In this document: in pieces, positions 10,420 through 21,477 of the stretch
Position numbering within the stretch: position 1 is the first letter of the stretch
How the letters are laid out: every line of letters starts with the position of its first letter
Assembly: GCA_030734395.1 (NCBI GenBank)
Contig: JAUZTG010000041.1
Location: 1,674,001 to 1,738,000, forward strand
Direction: 5' to 3'
DNA: 64,000 bases
From: Sarocladium kiliense
Lineage: Eukaryota > Ascomycota > Sordariomycetes > Hypocreales > Sarocladiaceae
Translations under genes and position numbers: made by a program
Notes under the pieces: generated by a model
Database searches by the model: none
Seen by the model: only the letters and a program-made list of their open reading frames with translations
Told to the model about the DNA's origin: nothing

Positions 10420-12901
10420 TCAACGCATTTTATAAGATTCAGCCACCCTGTCCAAGTTAAACGCAGCACTGATGAGCGCCAGGTGACTAAACGCCTGAGG
10501 CGTGTTGCCAAGCTGCTCGCCGCTTCGAGCGATCTCCTCAGAGAACATGGACAAGTGGTTCGAGAAACCAAGCATGTTCTCAAAGATGTTCACCGCACGG
10601 ACAAGGTACTTTGGCTCATACACACCTGCGCGTGTCATGGCCTCGACAAGCCAGAAAGTGCACATGCTGAAAGCGCCTTCTCTACCGCCCACACCTATAA
10701 AGCGCAAGAAAAGTCAGAGATCAATCGCTATGGGTAAGCATCAGGGCGAAGACACTTTAATCAAAACTCACCATCGTCTGAGAGATTCGTATCGTATCTG
10801 TAAACCAGCCCCGTGCTTGTCAACCCACCCTTCTCAGGTGGTAGAAGGATCTTGTCAAGGGTACTGAGAAACCTAGGGTCGCAAGGCGAGATGAAGAAGA
10901 CCAGAGGGGCAATAAGAATGGAGGAATCAAGCATATTCCTGTTCTGGAAGCTTTGGGTAAAGCAATGCTTGTCGACATTGTACCCTATTGATGCTGAAGT
11001 CAGCTTCGGGACTCTCAACCGCAGACACTTGCCGCAACTGACCTTTCTCCATGACTCTTTCGTAGATCATGTCACGAGCCTTCATCCACTGATCTCTGTT
11101 CGGACATGGAAAGCATCGCTTCTCGGCTAAGCGAAGACCACGGTCGAAGGCGACCCATAGCATGATCTGAGAGTAGGTGAAGTGCTGCTTGTTGTTCCGA
11201 ACTTCCCAGATGGACATATCAGGCTCTTGATAGAAGTCAGCGATTAGATACGGCTTGGTAAGACTTCCTAATCAGCACGTACCGTTCATAACTGTCAGGA
11301 CATAGTCTGTTTATTGAAGCGAATGATCAGCATGAATGCAAATGGATGAACAAAGAGATGCGTCAGTGCTCACCAAGCATGTCCCGGATGGCGCACCATA
11401 CATCCCAAGGCACCGGTTTCCCATACTTGTTGTACAAGTATATTGCATCCATGAGCTCCCCGTAAATGTCGAACTGTTGATGGAATGCCGCCCCATTGCC
11501 GATTCTCACGGGGCTACTCTTTCGATATCCTTCAAGGTGATCCAGCGTCGTCTCAGGGATATCTGTCCCGCCTCGGAGGGTGAACATAATGGGCAATCCG
11601 CCATCCGGTCCTCGAGAGTTCGCCATCCGCTCGACAATGAAATCCATGTAGGCGTCGGCTTCAGCTCGGAAGCCTAGACGAAGGAGAATGTAGACGGAAA
11701 AGCTCGAATCGCGGACCCAAGAGTAGCGATAATCCCAGTTGCGAACGCCACCAATGTCTTCTGGAATAGAAAATGTAGGCGCGGCAATGATTGCACCCGT
11801 AGGCTCTACAATGCGCATTAGTCGTGATACCAACTTGTGGTGAGATGGTGAGATAGACTTACCAAACGTCAACATCTTCAGAATCATCAAGCTTCGCGAG
11901 ACAACTTCCCTCCAGCGCCCTCGATACTTGCTCTGGCCCACCCAGTTGTACCAAAAGCTTTGCGTATCATGTTGCTGGGAGTCCAGAATCAATGGTGTGA
12001 TGTCTTTGCAGATATGGTTAGGTATATCATTCCTCAAGACGAAGGACATCGTCTGGCCCTCCTCAATATAGATGCGAGCGACCAAACCCTCCCCTATCAT
12101 ACCATCTCGCCTCTCCTTCTTGAAAACAACCACTGGGCAGCTGTGGTCACTATCTCCACGTTCAAGGACGACATCCAGCTGTAATTTTACATCTTTGCTG
12201 TGAAAGGTCGCAACTTTACTTTCCGGAACATGCACGGTATGCTGCTCATGAATCAGTGTCGTCGTATGCTCATCGCGGCCATAGCCAAAGGCTGGGAATA
12301 TTTCGACATCTGTAGATGAATAAGTTAGTCTCATCTCAAGAACCTTGAACAGGGTGACGACGACGACGCACCCAGTGTGAGAGAACCTCTGACACACTCA
12401 ACCCTTCTCACCAGCCACTTCTTCAGTTCTTCCTGGACCTTTGTAGCCTCCCGATAGGCGCTGTGCCTATACTCCCTCGTCATAACCTGCGTGCTCTTCG
12501 GCCTCGGGAAGAAGTCGACAAGATCCACGACGCCATCCTCGTGGATGTATCGCGTCTGCAAGATACATGAGCTAGGGAGGTAATGTTGCTTCGTTGTACA
12601 TCTCAATCCCTCTGGTGGCGCGACACTGAAGAAGCCGCCTTTGTTCTTATCCAAGAGACGACAGAACACTGATGGTGAGTCGAACTCGGGCCTGTCGGAA
12701 GTGCAGGTTTTTGTCAGTCTTAAGGGCCGAGCTGGTGATGAATGAGGTGCATGAGAGAGCGTACCAGCACATGAAATCCAAGCTGCCGTCCATCCCCACG
12801 AGAGCGCACGTATGCATGTTGCCTATCATCCCATAGTCCTCAATTGGCAGGTATCCCCCGGTCTGCTCCCTGGAGCGTCCGGACTTGACCTTGGACGACA
12901 T
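10420..12901 (-). CDS. Glycoside hydrolase family 15 protein (glucoamylase/trehalase-like), intracellular
   Basis: Eight exons (12765-12901, 12372-12691, 11863-12309, 11374-11805, 11283-11306, 11043-11225, 10772-10984, 10420-10694) give 676 residues with every junction in frame. The (alpha/alpha)6 domain shows EDYGMIGN and [17 protein letters not shown] at the N-terminus, [10 protein letters not shown] at about 325-334, GPDGGLP, and [11 protein letters not shown] near 411-421 with the presumed catalytic Glu, then HCFTQSF and [10 protein letters not shown]. There is no signal peptide, unlike secreted starch glucoamylases, so it may act on trehalose or a cytosolic alpha-glucan. The fifth exon is a 24-nt microexon. 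Intron 11806-11862 (57 nt) is stop-free and in frame. Confidence 0.9.
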
Positions 12902-15725
12902 TGTGCAACGATCCAACCTGCTTTAGGTAGGTCAGGTTGTATAAGATATCGCAGTTTTGTTTTGAGAAGTCTACGGTGCGAAAAGAGCGATTGAGGACAT
13001 CACAGCAAATTCCCATTTCTCCAATTAAGCAGCTGACGTCCCCAACTGGAATGGAGAGATCGGGTCGGGCGGCGACGTATAAGCTTTGCGGGGCTCTATG
13101 AGGGATTCGTGATGCAATGATATACTGGCGGCCCTTTCGAGAACGCTCGGTCAGCAAAAGGACAAAAGCCTGTGGTCTAGAAGCTCTCCGAAACGCATAG
13201 GAGCGCGGGCATTATGAAATGTCACTGAACGAGCGCAATCTTAGCGCTATGTAGCTGATGCAGCTCACAAAGATACAAAGTCGCTCGCATGTGTGAGGGC
13301 TGTGACCACGGAATGACCGTAACCAACCCGTATTGGGGACATGAGAGGGAACTAACACTCTTCAGCTTTCAACAGCTGTAAATCAAGGGGGATCGATCGT
13401 GGATATGTGGGAAGTAGACCCTCATTGAGGTTTCCTGCCTTGCGGTTCTGAGCCCGTGGCGAATGATCAACAATGCTTGACCTGTCGATCCGTTGTGCTT
13501 TAGCCTGCCAAACGGCACTATTGGAGGAACAGCTCCGAGCTCTGTAAAAGCTCCGCATGATGATCGAAACCAGTAGAGTTGAATGAGTTCATGGAGCCTC
13601 TAGTCTGACATCAGGGCCATGCTTCATATTCAGAGATCATCTTGACCCGGTGTGACATCACGAGCTTCCAAATCGCGATCATCTCAAGTCGATATCGGAT
13701 CCATAGGGAGCGGTCGACAATGGTCCGTGGGGACAAGATGTCATTAAGCAGCGCTTTGGCTCATGGGCCAGGCCTTAGGTCGATCATTGAACGCTAGAGG
13801 GCAGCGGCGTCAGACACACAGCTTGTTGGTTTAGATCCCGATGTTGGTGGGTGTGGTTGTCTCGAGCGGTCAATAGTCTCACATGTGCCCCATGATCGAT
13901 GTCATGAATCGTAAATCGCTTCTGGATTGTGTGCTCCAAAGATGCTGTGAAAGACTCGAGGCCTTTGGCGAGCTCCAGTATCGTTTCTTTGGCTTGTTGC
14001 TCCGGATAGACTATGTAATAATGGGAATGTTTACGAAGGCATGGTATGAAAATCGTACAACTGCTCAGCATTGGTCAACCACTTTCAAGGCAAGTGATTT
14101 GCAGTAGACAGGGGTGCCCTGGTCCTTGGGCACCAGATGAGGAGATGATTTGTACTGGGCCCGGGACTTGTTCCCCGGTGCACGCAGGTTGTTGAAGTTG
14201 GTGCTAGAGTGATCTGAGAGCAGCTTCTGATCTGGACAGTCGCGTGAGTCGCTAATGCAGCTTGTCTGCAGATGCACAATCGGTGAGTTTGTGCTGGACA
14301 GCGGGGATTGGGCACGCGACATGGTCAAGTTCGTTCAGGGTCGCATCGTGGCGCTAAGCGAGGGCCACCGCGGGGAAAGAAAGAGAATCGGCTCGGCATC
14401 TTGTGATCCTCGGCGTTGGGCCTTTGTTTTGGGAGCTGACGATATTGGCCTAGCTCAGGAGGGCCAAGATCTGGACGAGGGTCCAGAAGAGACGATGGCC
14501 GGCTTGGTCTGTCTTGACCCGTCAGTGCGGCGAGAGCTCTGGTGGCCCATCCTTGAACCTGGCAGTGCAAAACCACGTCACTGGTTTTGATTGGATTGTG
14601 ATGAAAGCTTTGCCCAGGATTTGGGTACCGCGTAGCCAGCAATTTCGAAGAAGAGAAGTTAAGTTGGCAGAGGGAAGTTGTGCAGGGTGTCACATGTGCA
14701 TAAGGTAAGGCACCTGCGATCAATCAAGGTGGCATTGCATCGTAGCTGCATAATAGCAGTGCAGGCAGACCCTGATTAAGTCAGGGTGTGAGGACACAAC
14801 CAAGATGCTCAGGTCAACTGCACTGGTGGTCTCAGTCTCAGGCTGTCCGGTCCTGCCCAGTTGGAAGGTAGCTGTCAGTGTCAACTTTGTACGCCCCCAA
14901 GACGATGATGAGACACGGCCACTCTTGGATGTCTGGCTGACAGTCTTATCATAACTTAGCTTGGACTCGAAAGTGTGGCATCATGTCGCGGCAGCTGCCA
15001 TTCTTGCACGGCTCGGATGGATGGTCGTTTCTCGTCTAGAAGATGAGGGCACTGAGAAAATAGTCTATTCGAGGTGGAGCAGGGCCCTGTGCCAGCCCCA
15101 GTCAGGCAATGCCCTTCCCCACTGGCACACGACCAATACCGGTAAACAAGCTCTGCTACAGCGCGTGCACGACACTAAATAGCTGAGCTTTCAGTTCATT
15201 ACGTACCGCTACCACGGGAGGGAGCTCCCCGTCTGTCCGTCCACAGCACCCGCTCCTGCGCTCCCCTGCCCCGTCTAGCTATGGATGCCTCCTTCCTGTG
15301 TTGTCGTGTGCTGCGTCCTCCCAGTCAATGCCTCTCACCATCATCGCCATCGCGTCCTCGGGCTCCTCTATGACCACATTTGTCTCTCTTGCTGCTTGTC
15401 GCCTCCATTCCTTGTCCCAGACAGACGCACACAAGCACTACCATTACAGGACCCGGCTCCAAAGACCCCTTCAGACGCCACAACTCACCTCCTCCGCGCC
15501 AAGCAAACTCGCTGCTACCCACTCCCATTAGCACATGCCCCCTTCTTGCAAGCTAGGAAGAGCCACCTAGACAGGGTATCTTAGTCCACCTCCACTACCC
15601 TAGGTTCGGCTCATGCATCCAGGTCATTGACTCTTTCGCTAGCAGCGCACATCCACCTCCAACCTCCGTGGCACTCGAGACACCCCGTCCCAGCTGGACT
15701 GAACAATGCCCACCGTCGCTACATC
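12902..15725. other. Gene-poor region, 2.8 kb
   Basis: Between two divergent starts (GH15 on minus, transporter on plus). Open frames of 60-132 codons exist on both strands (for example 14325-14723 minus) but show no motif, no splice chain and overlap each other. The last 440 bp are strongly C/T-rich and look like the leader of the transporter gene. I looked for tRNA-type B boxes and found none. Confidence 0.5.
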
Positions 15726-17657
15726 ATGACCGACTCTCCCTCTCCCGATACTCCTCCTCCTCCCCTCTCCTCCTCTCCCCCTCGACCGCCGCTTCTTACC
15801 GACATACCTGCCCTCGCGCCGGGTCCCTCAACAACAACCTCGAGTCCTGCCGATCCCCGTCGAACCCCTGATTACATCGCCGCTGCATCCTCTTCGTACT
15901 CTGCCCAGCCAGGTGGTTCATCATCAGCTGCTGCTGAGGATATCGAGATGAAGCCTATAGTCGCCGGTCACCGCCGCCGGAAAAGTAGCCTCATCGGTGC
16001 TCCGGGGAGCTTAGGGCCCGCCAGACCACGCGCCGGCACTCTTACCGACGAGCCCAAGATCCTCGAGGAGGGAGATGCCGCGTCCAATTCCATGCTGGGA
16101 AAGAACGAGCTGCCTCCGCGGGACAGCTTCAGCTTTAGCGACGAAGACCTCCATGACGATGAGGAGACCGGTCTGACCGGCCAAGACAAGACGAGGAAGC
16201 AGAAGAAGAGGAGGAGAAACACATTGCTCAACCAGCGAATTATCCAGGAGAAGGACCTGTCACCAGACGAGCAAAAGGAAGCTGACAAGAGTGTGGTAAG
16301 AAGAGTGACCATCAATATTGCGCTCATCCTCCTCTGGTACCTCCTTTCTCTGTCAATATCCATGGTAGGTGCCTCGAGTTTGGCTCGTATCCCTCGTTTG
16401 ATCTGATGGACTGACAATAATTACCAGTACAACAAGTGGATGTTTGACGAAGACCGCCTCAACTTCCCTTTCCCTTTGTTTACCACGTCGATGCATATGG
16501 TCGTTCAATTTTGCCTCGCCACCCTCGTTCTCTACCTCATTCCATCTCTACGACCCGGAGCCTCTCGCAATTCCGATTCAGGCCGGTCACGCCATGAGAA
16601 CGAACCACAAAGCTCGGGCATGAGCAAGATGTTCTACCTGACGCGCATTGCACCCTGTGGAGCTGCCACCGGGCTTGATATTGGTCTTGGTAATACGTCG
16701 CTCAAGTTCATTAGCCTCACATTTTACAGTACGGTTACCCTCTGGCGTCTTGAGTCTGTATAGCATCATCTGACCTCATGTGTAGCCATGTGCAAGTCGT
16801 CGTCGCTCGCGTTCGTCCTGCTGTTCGCTTTCGCTTTCCGTCTAGAGCAACCAACTTGGCGTCTCGTTGCCATTATTGCCACCATGACGATTGGTGTCGT
16901 TCTTATGGTGTTTGGTGAGGTGCAATTCGACGTCGGCGGCTTCGTTCTCGTCATTTCCGCTGCTTTCTTTGCCGGCTTCCGCTGGGCTCTCACCCAGATC
17001 CTCCTTCTCCGAAATCCTGCAACATCCAACCCCTTCTCCAGCATCTTCTTCCTGACGCCTGTCATGTTCGTCATCCTTTTCTCTCTGGCGATTCCGGTAG
17101 AGGGTTTTGGGCCTCTGTGGGAAGGTCTGGGACGATTGGCCGATGCCTACGGGGTCATTATGTCCCCTCTACTGATGATGTTTCCCGGTTGCATCGCATT
17201 CCTCATGACGGCCTCAGAGTTCGCCCTGCTGCAGCGGACGTCAGTTGTTACCTTGTCAATCGCAGGCATCTTCAAAGAAGTCGTCACGATCTCAGCGGCA
17301 TCTGTGGTGTTCGAGGACAAGCTGACACCAATCAACCTCGTTGGTCTCGTCGTCACTCTTGTCGCCATTATCGCATACAACTACATCAAGATCATCAAGA
17401 TGCGTGCCGAAGCTCAGGCCGATGTCCACAGCCATCACCAAGCCCATGACCTTGAGGGTTCATACTCCCCCTCGAGTGGGAGCGACCTCGAAAACGATGA
17501 GCCCAATGGCGAGAGTGCAGGGCTGTTACATCGCGGCAGCAATGACTATGATGAACCACTCGTTACATCCAATGGTGACATACAACCCAATTTCCTGCCC
17601 TCGCCAACAGCCGGCAGCGAGGAATATCGGGAATCCAAGGCACGACATGCTGATTGA
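15726..17657 (+). CDS. SLC35/TPT (DUF250) nucleotide-sugar/triose-phosphate transporter family protein
   Basis: Exons 15726-16364, 16428-16728 and 16786-17657 give 603 residues. The first 200 residues are a disordered Ser/Pro-rich cytosolic region ending in a basic cluster (KTRKQKKRRRNTLL). About ten membrane segments follow, beginning INIALILLWYLLSLSISMYNKWM, a typical TPT first helix with YNKWMF, and including GAATGLDIGLGNTSLKFISL and AFFAGFRWALTQILL. The C-terminus (about 80 residues) is acidic and Ser-rich. SLC35C2-like fungal members sit in Golgi or ER membranes; substrate is unknown. Introns are 63 and 57 bp. Confidence 0.9.
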
Positions 17658-18181
17658 GCCATCCGAGGCTTCACAAGCAACTCTATCTCTCACTCAACTG
17701 TATACTCCATAATCAGCACTTTACTCAAGCATATTTCGTTATAAATTCCTGGCCATCTTTGGATACACACATCATTGGGAAAAGGCGTTTCTGATATTAT
17801 ATCAATACTCACTGGAATACTGGCTTTGGCCCACTGGGGGAGACTAGCAAAATGCTAGATCATCACGTCTAACATTAGACAAGGGCTACATACAGAACAG
17901 AAGAAAGGAATTTTTGAGAATTCGGGAGCTTCGACAGAACACAGTCTGTCACTTGAGAATCCTTGGTCTGCTATCCTTAAAAAGGACCTGCATAAGATAC
18001 CCACAAACAAGCGAAGAGCACGTCGTCTTTTTGTTTCAATTTTGAACGTCGTATTATATCGTGATTCTATGTGAATGACCTTCATACAACGATTGATACA
18101 GCAGAAGCGAGCCCGTCGTGAACTCCAGAACGCCCTTTCGGTGACCACCTGAATCTGAGTACAACGGCAAGAGCCCACAAC
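17658..18181. other. Convergent intergenic, 524 bp
   Basis: AT-richer 3' regions of the transporter (+) and the RRM protein (-). No further feature. Confidence 0.55.
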
Positions 18182-19246
18182 TCAGCCCAACAAGCGCAAG
18201 CCATTCTTTGTCTTCTGACCCGGCTTCGTGACGCCCGATCCATGGACCGGTCCAAGCTGAGGATCATAACCACCTCCAGCTCCACCTCTCCCTGCACCAC
18301 TTCCCCCCTGGTTATTATTATTGTTCTTCTTCCTATTCTTGGCCCCACGATCCTTCTCCTTGATATTCGTCACTTTGATCTCGGTGTTCGCCTTGCGCAC
18401 TACAACGGGGTGGCTTTGGATGTACTTCCCGTTCATCTCCTTCGCAGCCTGGAAAAAATCGTCCGCGTCGCTGAAACTGACGAAGCCGAAGCCTTTAGAC
18501 TTCGTAGTGCGCTTATCGCGGACGACTTTCGCCTTTTGCACGGATTTCCACCGTGAGAAGGCTTTCAGGAGGGAGTCGTCGGTTGTTTCGCCAGCGAGGT
18601 TACCGACGAAGAGGCGAAGGTGGGAGGGGTCCCATTCAAGGAGTGTGTCGTCGGTCCATTTCTTGCCGCCGCCTTCGCGGGCAACGGTCTTCTTCTTCTC
18701 GCCTGGGGCGGCTGTGTGAACGTTTGCGGCTGCTGCTGCCACGGCGGCGGAGGCGTCTGCGCCGCGGGAGGGTTGTTGCTCGCCGGAGGCTTCGTCCTTG
18801 GTTACGTAGGCGCTTTGCCATTGGGCGATCTGCGCAGCCATCTCGGGGTCGAAGTCGGCGCCTGGAGCGGTGGCGCTGCCGGGTTGGCCGGGCAGAGGGA
18901 AGGGATTTCGAATTTGCGGTGCCGCGCCATATGTCGTTGCCTGGCTCTGATAGCTGGGTGGTGGTGCGCTAGGACCATAGTTTTGAGGTTGTGCTTGTTG
19001 ATTGTACTGATAGGAAGAGCTCATCCCGCCGGCGGGCGAGGGCCGAGCGGAGTATGACGATGCGCCTGCATACTGGTTCGGGGGTGCGGTTGGACCGTAG
19101 CTGGTCGGTGGGGTGTATGAGGTTGTCGTGGGTGCGCTGAAGGCAGGCTTGAAGCCGCCAGGGCGAGGAGGAGCTGCAGAGGATGAGGCGGGCGGGGGTG
19201 GTCTGGCGGGAAGGTTGTTGATGCCTGGAGGTGGAGGGTACGACAT
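18182..19246 (-). CDS. RBM42-like RNA-binding protein (one RRM)
   Basis: Single exon, 354 residues. The N-terminal half is low-complexity Pro/Ser/Tyr/Gln-rich (MSYPPPPGINNLPARPPPP...), then an Ala-rich stretch, then one RRM at about 210-295 with RNP2 LRLFVGNL and RNP1 KSKGFGFVSF. A basic linker (KDRGAKNRKKNNNNN) and a Gly-rich part follow, and the end KPGQKTKNGLRLLG is characteristic of RBM42 orthologues. The start at 19246 is the conserved-looking MSYPPPP; an ATG three codons earlier exists. Family members are linked to splicing and mRNA metabolism in animals and plants; function here is inferred. Confidence 0.85.
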   Translation of the reverse strand: MSYPPPPGINNLPARPPPPASSSAAPPRPGGFKPAFSAPTTTSYTPPTSYGPTAPPNQYAGASSYSARPSPAGGMSSSYQYNQQAQPQNYGPSAPPPSYQSQATTYGAAPQIRNPFPLPGQPGSATAPGADFDPEMAAQIAQWQSAYVTKDEASGEQQPSRGADASAAVAAAAANVHTAAPGEKKKTVAREGGGKKWTDDTLLEWDPSHLRLFVGNLAGETTDDSLLKAFSRWKSVQKAKVVRDKRTTKSKGFGFVSFSDADDFFQAAKEMNGKYIQSHPVVVRKANTEIKVTNIKEKDRGAKNRKKNNNNNQGGSGAGRGGAGGGYDPQLGPVHGSGVTKPGQKTKNGLRLLG

Positions 19247-21477
19247 GATGAACAAGGTGTCGAAGACAAAGCGCGGGAGCGCGGATGGTGTAAGAGAGAG
19301 ACGTACCTTTGAGCTATGCCTTTTCCGAGAAACGCGTCGCTCAAAGTATGGACAAATTCCCCTTTCGTCAGATGTGCTCGAAATACCTGCGCGTTGCGCG
19401 GTAACGGAGTGAAGATGGGCGGCACGTGTGTTGCAAGCTTGGATGGTGGATAATGGGTTGACGTTGCGAATGGCGGCGAAGAGGTTGGAAGATTTGATAT
19501 GGCCTGGTCACGTGATGATTTCAGCACCAGCCAACGGAATCGCCATCCTCTCCTCCATCATCACACGCTGTCAGGACATAGGAAAATTCGATGACCAGAT
19601 ATAAAGTTATGGAAATCATGTACACTGGAGCACCCCAGTCGATCATGAAATCTCGGGGCGCTGTGAACATTGTATCTACAATGCGGCTCGAAGTCATTCT
19701 CAGCTACCCTGTATACAGACAGTCTTGCCTTATCGCGCTGAGATGCTCGTACAGGGCTTTTCATGGCTGAGTAAGGCCAAGTCCATGCTGAATCGGCAAT
19801 TTGTACGATGTCCTCGGGGCGGCGAGAGTATGATCACATGCGGTACGTTGGGTGCTGAGTGCTCAACTATACGATGCACCTCATTGGGCAAAGTTCCTGA
19901 GCTCTCAAAGTCAAGCAGAAACTGGAGGATGAAAGCTGATATTGAAAATGGGCAACAAAAAAAAAAAAGAAGCTGACGTCCAACTTCGAACATAAAATCG
20001 TATCCCATGCGAGGAAGGATGCGAAAGATGACAGGCGCAGATAATACCTCTTTGCGCAATTTGATGAACTGGACAGTTACGGACTTTTATCCGGGAGGAC
20101 GGGCGACTGGCCGGACGCTGGTTGTCAGTGGGGCACTAACTAAGGCGACCTGAGATGAGGTGAAGGCAGGACTCAAAATCCAACGGCGGTAACTCCGCGA
20201 TTGTCTGCGATGAGTAAGGAAGAGAAAACAGGTGCGGCTGGTGTCCGAGAGCCGCGCGCCCAGAGTCGAAGGGTCGAGTCGTCAGGGTCTCGATGGTGGA
20301 CGATTGGGTGCAGGGCGGTGATGGCTGTAGACGGCGGGCAACCCGGTTGCTTCGGATAGGTGGGCGAGACAACTGATTGATGGATGGCTGTACTCCGAAG
20401 TTTGGTGAGGCTTGAAGCTATGGATGGGTACGAGCTGCTGGGTCGAGTCTGGACATGGAACGTCACCGATTGAGTAGCTGGTATGCAGGATGAGCGGAGG
20501 TGTGTGTGTAGCAGTCAACTGGACGTAAAGTGTCTTTTTTTTCGACAGTGGTAGTACGCAGTGAAAGAGTGACGCCCCAAAGCATCGCCTTGCACTACGA
20601 AAAAGTCGCAGCGGATGTAATTGTGAGGTCACTACGGATGATGCGGTCACTGACCGGGAAATGGAGGTGCCCACTGCTGGATAAGGTGAAGGACGGTAAG
20701 GCAGAGCTCAGCGCCTAGACTGGAGGGGTCAATGGCGTCGCAGCAGTGTTTTGGAGGGGCAGAGGGGTCCATCGCCATAGTGGGGTTAACGCCGATACAG
20801 GAGGGTTGCGCAGCACTCCGAGGAAAAAGATGGAAGCAGTGATGATGGACGTTCAATGCTAGCAGGTAAGGTGAATGACAGCTGTTGTACGGTTGCGAGA
20901 TATCGATCAGTCCCAACTGTCACTCAGACAAATTAGATCAATGGAAAAGATGTGAATGTGTCAGCGGCTCGTACACTGAAGTCCTCACTCACGACATCAT
21001 CCTGCAGCTGCCGGAGAAGCAGGAAGAGGCATTAACAGCGTCGCAGTATATTGCGCATCCGGCCCGTCATTCAGTAATCGCCCAATTCCAGTCTAATCCG
21101 ATCCAATCCCAATGGCCTGACCTTACTCGATACCGTACTCCCGCCCTTCCAGCCAGTCGTCGGAGTATCCACTGCGCTACTAACTTTCCTACGCTTTCAC
21201 GCACGCATTCATCCATCCAGCCCAGCAAGCTCAGCCTGTCGGCAACAGCACCTAGTCCCACCTAAGCTTGCTGCTGTTGTTGCTGAGCGTTCTTTACTCT
21301 GCCGTGCTCTGCTTCCATCCATCTCTTCAACTCAACTTCTCCCCGGCGACGTCAACCTGCTCTCACTTCCTCCCTCTTCCATCATCCACCCTCCCCAAAC
21401 CACGCTTCATCGCTCTCCCACAGAAGCAGCATTGCGCTTTTGCATCTCAAGAGACACATTTCAATCATCTGCCTATC
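19247..21477. other. Gene-poor region, 2.2 kb
   Basis: Divergent spacer between the RRM gene (-) and 6-phosphogluconate dehydrogenase (+). Contains a short poly-A run near 19960-19972 and a C/T-rich leader from about 21190 to the dehydrogenase start. Open frames of up to 130 codons on the minus strand have no recognisable content. Confidence 0.5.

Noticed and set aside
14325..14723. Minus-strand 132-codon frame in the gene-poor region
   Set aside because: No motif, overlapped by plus-strand frames of similar quality, no splice partners.
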